From Actinomycetota bacterium (GTDB lineage: Bacteria > Actinomycetota > Acidimicrobiia > IMCC26256 > PALSA-610), in contig JAUZEI010000648.1 in the NCBI GenBank assembly GCA_030839105.1, forward strand, positions 1 through 7,870: a stretch of 7,870 nt of DNA, given 5' to 3'. Numbering within the stretch: position 1 is the stretch's first letter; every line of letters begins with the position of its first letter. Positions 1 through 4,906 of the stretch are shown one piece after another. The notes beneath the pieces were generated by a model. That model had not been told where the DNA came from, searched no databases, and was given only the letters and a program-made list of their open reading frames with translations. The position numbers and the translations under genes are program-made.

Positions 1-374
1 GTTGCGCACGCATCGACGAAGCCGACCGCGAAGGTTCCGTCGTACTTTCCCAGCGTGCTCGCGAGCACCTGAGTGGCCTTCGAACTCGCGTCCACGCCGG
101 TCACCACGAACGAATCGGCGCCGTCATGGTGTGCGTGTACGAGCAACGGAAGCGGGAGCTGGCCGGGAAGACCGACGGTGCGATCGCCCGTGCCGTCGAG
201 GGGCACGACGGTGGTGGGCGCGACTCCCGCGGCGCCCGGAGGCTGCGGAGAACAGGGCACCGACGTCGGTGTCGCACCGGTGCCGACGCTCTCGGAACAC
301 GCGGTTGCCGCAACCGAGCCGAGCCCGAAGAGCACCACGATCACGACGCGACCGGTCCGCAACGCGTGCGTCAC
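1..374 (-). CDS. Putative lipoprotein, C-terminus cut by the window edge
   Basis: The N-terminal 124 residues of an exported protein of unknown function are visible; the gene runs off the left edge. The chain begins with a short basic stretch (MTHALRTGR), then a hydrophobic segment (about residues 10-24) ending in SVAATAC. Cys26 could be a lipidated lipobox cysteine, although Ala at -3 and Thr at -2 make the lipobox imperfect. A Pro/Thr-rich low-complexity stretch follows (about 31-60). A beta-rich segment then begins, with a run VTGVDASSK (91-99), a conserved-looking GKYDGTF (109-115) and Cys123. The GTG start at 374 is chosen because it is the only start codon before an in-frame TGA at 444-446 and it directly precedes the export signal. 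A GGGGA lies about 10 nt upstream as a weak ribosome site. The gene lies 102 bp downstream of the 502-residue membrane-anchored gene in the same direction and may be co-transcribed with it. I do not recognise the family. Confidence 0.72.
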   Translation of the reverse strand, partial: MTHALRTGRVVIVVLFGLGSVAATACSESVGTGATPTSVPCSPQPPGAAGVAPTTVVPLDGTGDRTVGLPGQLPLPLLVHAHHDGADSFVVTGVDASSKATQVLASTLGKYDGTFAVGFVDACA

Positions 375-476
375 GACGCGGGCGTCCCCGGCGGCTTCGG
401 CTCGGTCGCGGTCAGGGCTTGCCTCGATAGACGTTTCGTCACGTCAGCGCGCGCTCGGCGGAGGTCGCGGCGCCCG
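375..476 (-). other. Short intergenic gap with inverted repeat
   Basis: A 102-bp gap lies between two same-strand exported-protein genes. It holds a 5-bp inverted repeat, GACGT at 430-434 and ACGTC at 441-445 with a 6-nt spacer, and a second small one, GACG/CGTC, at 375-386 just before the GTG start. Either could be chance in GC-rich DNA. I see no U-tract terminator, so readthrough from the upstream gene is possible. Confidence 0.3.
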
Positions 477-1985
477 CTACGCGAGCGGTCGGGGAGTACG
501 CCCGCGCGCGCGACGTCGACGCCGGCCCAGGAATGGAACCCGGGCACCGAAGTCGGCGGCGACCAGGCCGGCACTGATCGCGATGAGCGGGAGGATCAGC
601 AGCGCGATGAACACGATCGACGCGACGTCGCGGTGCTTCGCGAGGGCTTCGGCACCGAGGCCGATGATCGGTACGGGCGCCAGCAGCGGATTGCGCGGGG
701 ACGGCTTGTGCACGCCCCCGAAGTTCAGCGGCGAGAAGTAGAGCGGCGGGGTCGAGTTGTGCGCGGCGCTGGAGCTCGGGGTCGGCGCCGGGGTGGTGAC
801 CGCGGCCGCGTCCGTCGTCTGCGCGTGCCTGTTCGGCTTGTGCTTGGGTCGGCCCGCCACTGCGATCGTCTGCCGTTTCGGCGGCGGGTTCGTCCCGGAC
901 TGCGAACCGATCGTGCTCGGTGTGCTGCGCGGGCTGACGTCGGGCTGCGTGGTCGCGGTCGCGTTGCCCGTGGGCACGGCCGCGATCGTCAGGGTCGACA
1001 CCACCGACGGAATCGGCTCGAAGGCCAGCACACTCGGATCGAGCGGCGTGCCGAGGCCGCCCGTCACCCGAGGCGCGCTCGCAGGCCCGGCAGCCGCGAC
1101 CAGCGCCAGCCCGGCCGCGTCCGGAAGCGATGCGTTCGGCGTCATCGACTGGGCCGGTGCGACGGTTGTGGTGGTCGTCTCGATCGTGGTCGAGGTCGGA
1201 TCGACGGTCGTCGACGTCGCATTCGGGTCGACGGCGATGGTCGTCGTGGTGACTTCTGTGCTGGTCGTGGTCGGGGCGACCGTGGTGGTGGGGGAGGTCG
1301 TCGTGGTCGAGGTCGATGTCGTGGTGTCGACTCTCGGAAGGATCGGCAGCGAGAGGGCCTGGTTCAAGGCACCTTCGGCGCCGCCGCACTGCGGGGCCCC
1401 GACCGGGATCGCGTTGATCGTGAAGTTGTCGTCGACGAGGCGCGCCGTGCGGCTGCTCGGATCGGCGAGCGACTGGTGGCCGAGCAGTTCTCCACCGACG
1501 GTCTGCGTCGAGAGATGTACGGCGAAGGGTCCGACCGGGCAGTCGACCATCGCCGGCAGGCCCGGGCGCGGGTGACGTTGCGTCCACAGGAGCTCGAGGA
1601 AGCCGGCCAGCGTCACCTGGCCGGATCGCGTGTCGACCATGCCTCCGAAGTCGCTCACCGGTTCGGCGCGCACGCTCAGGCGCCCGAGCCCCGGGTGCGT
1701 GGTTTCCAGGGGCACATCGACCAGCGCAAAGCCGAGACCGTTGCGAGGAAGCGTGAACGTGCCGTCTCCTGCGACGCCGACCGTCACGGGGAACGGCGTG
1801 GTGAACGTCGCCACGTCCGTCGTGCGGGTGCGGAGTGCGACATTGAGCGAAATGAGTACAGGCACGCGCGGCTTGGTGTCGGCCTCGACCGGCGCGAACC
1901 ACGTCGGTCCCACGAGCAGGAACGCGAACGTGTAGTAGGTGATCAGCGCGATGAAGCGACGCCGAGACCTTCCACTTCGCAACAC
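477..1985 (-). CDS. Membrane-anchored surface protein with long Thr-rich stalk
   Basis: This is a 502-residue exported protein of unknown function. The N-terminus is basic (SRRR at 7-10) followed by a hydrophobic segment (11-31), a signal peptide probably cleaved after Ala35. Residues about 38-215 look like a beta-rich ectodomain. They contain two cysteines, Cys149 (VDCPVGPF) and Cys200 (APQCGGAE), which could form a disulfide. Residues 220-276 are a Thr-dominated stalk with Val, Pro and Ser. Residues 277-450 are Pro/Ala/Ser/Thr-rich and probably disordered. A transmembrane helix at about 456-477 is followed by an Arg-rich tail (RRRRR at 488-492), giving an outside ectodomain with a cytoplasmic C-terminus. 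There is no LPXTG-type sortase signal. The GTG start at 1985 is supported by GGGGG 7 nt upstream and by the signal peptide directly after it. The long opposite-strand frames here are shadows. Its layout repeats that of the neighbour at 2196-2918. Confidence 0.85.
   Translation of the reverse strand: MLRSGRSRRRFIALITYYTFAFLLVGPTWFAPVEADTKPRVPVLISLNVALRTRTTDVATFTTPFPVTVGVAGDGTFTLPRNGLGFALVDVPLETTHPGLGRLSVRAEPVSDFGGMVDTRSGQVTLAGFLELLWTQRHPRPGLPAMVDCPVGPFAVHLSTQTVGGELLGHQSLADPSSRTARLVDDNFTINAIPVGAPQCGGAEGALNQALSLPILPRVDTTTSTSTTTTSPTTTVAPTTTSTEVTTTTIAVDPNATSTTVDPTSTTIETTTTTVAPAQSMTPNASLPDAAGLALVAAAGPASAPRVTGGLGTPLDPSVLAFEPIPSVVSTLTIAAVPTGNATATTQPDVSPRSTPSTIGSQSGTNPPPKRQTIAVAGRPKHKPNRHAQTTDAAAVTTPAPTPSSSAAHNSTPPLYFSPLNFGGVHKPSPRNPLLAPVPIIGLGAEALAKHRDVASIVFIALLILPLIAISAGLVAADFGARVPFLGRRRRRARGRTPRPLA
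1158..1328 (-). repeat. Low-complexity Thr-codon tract (stalk)
   Basis: On the coding (minus) strand this stretch is a degenerate run of ACC/ACG/ACT codons with interspersed GTC, TCG and CCC. On the plus strand it appears as GTGGTCGTC-like sequence. It encodes the Thr-rich stalk at residues 220-276 of the protein at 477-1985. The repeat unit is irregular, so it is low-complexity coding sequence rather than a clean tandem array. Slippage or recombination here would change stalk length. Confidence 0.75.
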
Positions 1986-2195
1986 GTCCGTACCCCCGTT
2001 TCGCAGCCCACCCGACGCTCACGATAGGCCACACCCAATGGAATAACCACTGTCCGCGATGTGACATATGGCTCGGTGGTCGGCGATCGCCGCACCGTCG
2101 GACCAAGAAGCGTCGAGCAACGGTTTCCGTGTCCGTATGTCATACCCGAAACGGGCCCCGAACCTGCACGCGCCTGGGTCGAGCTACGAAATGGA
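1986..2195 (-). promoter_or_regulatory. Intergenic region upstream of stalk protein gene
   Basis: This 210-bp gap separates two same-strand genes and is long enough for its own promoter. A good ribosome site (GGGGG at 1993-1997, read on the minus strand) sits 7 nt before the GTG at 1985. A TATCGT hexamer in the minus sequence, roughly 45 nt before the start, fits an actinobacterial -10 (TANNNT), but I see no convincing -35. Two symmetric elements are present: a perfect 12-bp palindrome CGGCGATCGCCG at 2081-2092, and GTATG-T-CATAC near 2137-2147. Either could be a regulator site or chance. No small gene with credible coding character was found. Confidence 0.35.
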
Positions 2196-2918
2196 CTAAA
2201 TGCTCCCGCTTCGGGGCGCGGGCGCACCCGTGCTGCGCCGTCGAAGCGTGAGGATCAACGCCCCCGCCACGACGACCGCGGCGCCGCCGACCAGCCACCA
2301 CGCGGTTGAAGACCCGGAACCGCCATCCGTAGCGGCAGTCGTCTTCGGACGCGCGGTGGACGAGGGCGTGGTGGACGAGGGCGTGGTGATCGATGCCGGC
2401 GGGGGACGCACCGGCTGCAGCTTCCCGGCGAATGCCTGACGGACGCGCGCACTCTGCGGTGCGGCGATCCACCGCTCGTGCTCGACGCCGGCCCATCCGA
2501 AGCCTTGTGCCGGCATACCGACCCAGGCCGTGATCCCGTCCGAGGCGTAGAAGACCTTGAGAGGCTCGTTGACGTGGTTGAAGACGGTCACGACGGTCAT
2601 GTGCGAGATCGCCAGGTTGGCGGGCGGCTTGACGTTCGGCAGCTTCGTGTACACCGAATCCGGCAACCAGGCCTGCATGAACGCGGTGGCCTGGTTTGCG
2701 TCGAGCTTGCGGAGGGTCGCACCGGGTGTCTCGATGGTGGCGCCGCTCACTGACACACCCGAAAGCAGTTCGGGCGGGGGCTCCGTCGCCGCCGGGCGGG
2801 CCACTTCCGGTCGGTTCGTGGAGGCGGAAGCCGGCACGGCGAGTGTGACCCAGCTGCACGCACCGAGCGCTAAGAGGCCGGTGAGGCATCTACGACTTCT
2901 GCCACTCGACCGGGCCAT
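2196..2918 (-). CDS. Signal peptide / ectodomain / Ser-Thr stalk / TM surface protein
   Basis: This is a 240-residue exported protein of unknown function. A basic N-terminus (RSRR at 7-10) and hydrophobic core lead to an AxA-type site after Ala32. An LGAC at 18-21 could be read as a lipobox, but hydrophobic sequence continues past it, so ordinary signal peptidase cleavage is favoured. The ectodomain (about 50-168) contains the runs MTVVTVFNHVNEPLKVFYAS and GMPAQGFGWAGVEHERWI, probably a compact beta fold. Residues 169-205 form a Pro/Ser/Thr/Gly stalk. A transmembrane helix spans 206-225, followed by RRR and a short cytoplasmic tail. No sortase motif is present. The ATG at 2918 lacks a Shine-Dalgarno sequence. 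A TAAACT hexamer ends 6 nt before it, so the message may be leaderless. The gene sits between two other exported-protein genes on the same strand and has the same layout as the protein at 477-1985. Confidence 0.85.
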   Translation of the reverse strand: MARSSGRSRRCLTGLLALGACSWVTLAVPASASTNRPEVARPAATEPPPELLSGVSVSGATIETPGATLRKLDANQATAFMQAWLPDSVYTKLPNVKPPANLAISHMTVVTVFNHVNEPLKVFYASDGITAWVGMPAQGFGWAGVEHERWIAAPQSARVRQAFAGKLQPVRPPPASITTPSSTTPSSTARPKTTAATDGGSGSSTAWWLVGGAAVVVAGALILTLRRRSTGAPAPRSGSI

Positions 2919-2945
2919 CGATCAAGTTTACTACCAGTTTCTGGA
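2919..2945 (-). promoter_or_regulatory. Possible leaderless promoter of the 240-residue gene
   Basis: On the minus strand TAAACT (2925-2930) matches the actinobacterial -10 pattern TANNNT. It lies 6 nt before the ATG at 2918, which would place the transcript start at or next to the initiation codon. No purine-rich ribosome site precedes the ATG, in line with leaderless translation. Just upstream is CCAG-AAA-CTGG (2934-2944), a small inverted repeat. I see no good -35 hexamer, so the call is tentative. Confidence 0.35.
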
Positions 2946-2960
2946 AGGAGCACGAACGCG

Positions 2961-2991
2961 GAAGGGGGGTGGGCCGAGCCCACCCCCCTTC
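2961..2991 (-). terminator. GC-rich hairpin terminator, no U-tract
   Basis: This is a perfect 14-bp stem: GAAGGGGGGTGGGC at 2961-2974 pairs with 2978-2991 across a 3-nt CGA loop. It lies 35 nt downstream of the TAA of the 525-residue gene (read leftward) and 42 nt upstream of the next ATG, the expected place for a terminator between the two genes. On the minus strand no run of U follows the stem, as is common for actinobacterial terminators. On the plus strand five T's occur about 10 nt after it, but nothing is transcribed toward it from the left. Confidence 0.7.
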
Positions 2992-3026
2992 TCATTGGTG
3001 GTTTTTATTGCGCAACGCAGTCCGAC

Positions 3027-4604
3027 TTAGGCGTCACCACACGCGAAGGACGGAGTCACAGTTGCGGCTTGGATCGTGCAGGACGGAAGTGCGCCCGTCG
3101 CGATCACTGTTCCGCTGTTGTTCAGTGAGTACTTTCCGGCGAACGCACCCGTTTGCGGACCGATCGCTCGCACCGAGGGATCTGCGGGATTGCCACTGCC
3201 GGTCGGCAGGAACGGCGCAGTCGCGAGAACCGTCGGGTTGATGCCGAACGAAATCGCCGTCGGGTTAGCCGGTGCCGGAGGTGTACCAGTCGTGCAGACG
3301 GCGAGTGTCGTCGGCAGCAACGGGAACACGAACTCATAGTGAGCTCCCGCAAGGAGAGCGTCACCCGTCGGTTGCGGACGAACGAATGCCGCGAACGAGA
3401 TCACCGCCGTGGGGAACGAGATCTGTCCCGTGCTGACGGTCACCGGCGGAGCAAGACCCGGGCCGTAGCTGCCGGGATTGTTCCACGAGCCGATGACCTG
3501 GAAGCCCTCGAAGGTGTTCTTGTTGCAGTCATCCTGCGTCGCAACGAGGGTCGGAGCGAGGTTGAGCTCTGCGCTCAGACTCGTCATGGCCGAACCGTTC
3601 TTCGGCGCGTTCCCACCGGGCTCACCGATGACCGCTGTTCCCGCCGCGGCTGTAACACCGGCCGGGCAGGCAGCCGCAAGGGTCAAAGTATTGGCCGTGC
3701 CCGTCGTGGCCGTCGTTGTGACGGTTGTCGTGCCGATGACGACGACCTTCAACTTCGCGTACGCAGCGCTGAAGCCGCCGCCCGCGGTAACGGCGGCCGC
3801 GGTCGCGGTCAACGTCGTTCCGGAGCAGGAGAACGCCTGCCCACTACCCGCGGGCGGGGCCGCGGAGTTGGTGAGCTGCTTGGTGTTCGGGTCGGCTGCC
3901 CAGATCACGGCATTCGAGGCGTTGTACGTCGCGGCGCCGATTGTGATCGTGTCAGGAGCCGTGCACGCCGCCGTCGGAGCCGGCGTCACCGTCGCGGTTG
4001 TGGCGTTGACCACTGCTGTGATCTTCGCACCAGCGCCGAACGGTCCACCACTCACGCTCTTTCTGAGGTCGGCGGCGGCGAAGGTTGCCGTGGCAGAGGT
4101 CAGGTTGGAGGAAGCGGCAGTCGAGCAGTTTGCGTCGGTGAGCACCCGGCTTCGGGTGTACTCGATGGTCGCGGTCGTGGCGGCGCAGGTTGCGCCGTTG
4201 TTGACCGAGAGCGTCGCCGACGTGGCGGCAGCGGTACGGATGAACGCCGCGCCGCCGATGCAACCGCCGCTGATCGGACGTCCGATGTCGCCGGCGACTA
4301 TTGCGCCCGACGCGTACGTGATCGTGTTGGTACTGGGCGTGGGAGTTACGGCAACGGTACGGGCCGCGCCGTGGTGCCATTGGGTGTTGGTCGCGTCGGC
4401 GATCGTGATGCTGTTGACGTTGGCGGCCGCGTTCGTGGTGCAGTCGAACTTCACGCCCGATTGCGCGCCCGGGGTCGCGGGGAAGATGCCTCCCGGCGCA
4501 CCACAGCCGGTCACTGCGCTGGCTGGCGCCGCGAGAATAGGAATTGCGGCAGCGGTCGCTATCGCGACAGCCGCCAAAGCGGTACCGAACTTCCGTCGGC
4601 GCAT
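3027..4604 (-). CDS. Secreted Ala/Thr-rich protein with repeated beta modules
   Basis: This is a 525-residue secreted protein of unknown function. The signal peptide is clear: MRRRK, a hydrophobic stretch (8-26), then APASA with cleavage after Ala30. No transmembrane helix follows, so it is probably released or held non-covalently at the surface. Two related modules are visible, at about 92-149 and 166-222. Each has the pattern D-[IL]-x-[RK]-x-[VI]-SGG, then an I-x-x-x-x-x-A-T-x-A-T-[LV] strand, then a Cys, ending in T-I. A weaker third copy lies at about 262-327. This layout recalls the bacterial and phage surface module 'D.G..VSG.GI..GT.I..V...TATLS'. Twelve cysteines are spaced through the chain. 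The C-terminal part (340-525) is a different, unrecognised region. The ATG at 4604 is chosen over an upstream in-frame start because AGGGGG lies 8 nt before it and the signal peptide begins there. A hairpin terminator follows the gene. Confidence 0.87.
   Translation of the reverse strand: MRRRKFGTALAAVAIATAAAIPILAAPASAVTGCGAPGGIFPATPGAQSGVKFDCTTNAAANVNSITIADATNTQWHHGAARTVAVTPTPSTNTITYASGAIVAGDIGRPISGGCIGGAAFIRTAAATSATLSVNNGATCAATTATIEYTRSRVLTDANCSTAASSNLTSATATFAAADLRKSVSGGPFGAGAKITAVVNATTATVTPAPTAACTAPDTITIGAATYNASNAVIWAADPNTKQLTNSAAPPAGSGQAFSCSGTTLTATAAAVTAGGGFSAAYAKLKVVVIGTTTVTTTATTGTANTLTLAAACPAGVTAAAGTAVIGEPGGNAPKNGSAMTSLSAELNLAPTLVATQDDCNKNTFEGFQVIGSWNNPGSYGPGLAPPVTVSTGQISFPTAVISFAAFVRPQPTGDALLAGAHYEFVFPLLPTTLAVCTTGTPPAPANPTAISFGINPTVLATAPFLPTGSGNPADPSVRAIGPQTGAFAGKYSLNNSGTVIATGALPSCTIQAATVTPSFACGDA
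3378..4331 (-). other. Repeated SGG/Cys beta modules plus variable C-terminal region
   Basis: This part of the 525-residue secreted protein runs from residue 92 to about residue 409. It includes the two clear modules (92-149, DNA 4331-4158; 166-222, DNA 4109-3939) and the degenerate third (262-327, DNA 3821-3624). Modules one and two align as DIGRPISGG with DLRKSVSGG, and TSATLS with TTATVT. The DNA copies are not identical, so the duplication is old. The boundaries are judged by eye. Confidence 0.5.
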
Positions 4605-4906
4605 GAACAGATCCCCCTGTTGTTTCGACTCGGGCCGGCAGACCGCCGGTCCGATTGATCCCATCGTTTTCCAGTTTCTAACAGTCCCTGCGGCTAAGGC
4701 GCAACCACTCGCAGTCCCCGATTCGGGCGGCGCGCGCTTCGCGCTTCGGGAGGGTCCCCGGGTGTCGTATGCAGACAAATCCGGCGATCGCGGCATGTCC
4801 CGCGACGCGTGGCGGGCCGGGGAGATCGTCCGGCGCCGCCCACCGCGCGTGAACGTATTCTTGGGCCCGTCATAGGCCCTCGTAGCGCAGGAAGACGCTT
4901 CATCTG
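4605..4906. promoter_or_regulatory. Divergent intergenic region between surface and glycan genes
   Basis: This 302-bp gap lies between the leftward secreted-protein gene and the rightward multidomain enzyme and must hold both promoters. For the leftward gene, AGGGGG (4613-4618, minus strand) is a good ribosome site. An A-rich stretch, AGAAACTGGAAAACGAT on the minus strand, lies 59-75 nt upstream of its ATG and is the most AT-rich part of the gap. For the rightward gene, AGGAAG at 4889-4894 lies 12 nt before the ATG, a slightly long spacing. TATTCT at 4856-4861 could be a -10, without a recognisable -35. An in-frame TAG at 4883-4885 closes off any longer N-terminus of the rightward gene. No small gene with credible coding character was seen. 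Confidence 0.5.

Noticed and set aside
456..560. Sortase-type anchor at the C-terminus of the stalk protein
   Set aside because: There is no LPXTG-like motif before the hydrophobic segment, so a plain transmembrane anchor is the simpler reading.
126..2027. Long plus-strand open frame across the lipoprotein and stalk-protein genes
   Set aside because: The translation is extremely Arg/Gly-rich and low-complexity, while the minus strand gives signal peptides, a stalk, a TM helix and ribosome sites.
439..2106. Alternative minus-strand frame overlapping the 502-residue gene
   Set aside because: It is an Arg/His/Asp-rich frame-shifted shadow with no signal peptide. The other minus frame has coherent architecture and a ribosome site.
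4720..4760. GC-rich self-complementary stretch in the divergent gap as a terminator or riboswitch
   Set aside because: Arms are short and interrupted, and no gene ends there, so there is no reason to expect a terminator. No known riboswitch core was recognised.
4605..4796. N-terminal extension of the secreted protein to an upstream in-frame start at 4796
   Set aside because: The extra 64 residues would bury the signal peptide, and a strong AGGGGG ribosome site sits 8 nt before the ATG at 4604.
3153..4875. Plus-strand frames opposite the secreted repeat protein, including an Ala/Val-rich 465-residue one
   Set aside because: The hydrophobic look comes from antisense reading of Ala/Thr codons. 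It lacks ribosome sites and domain motifs, whereas the minus-strand product has a textbook signal peptide.
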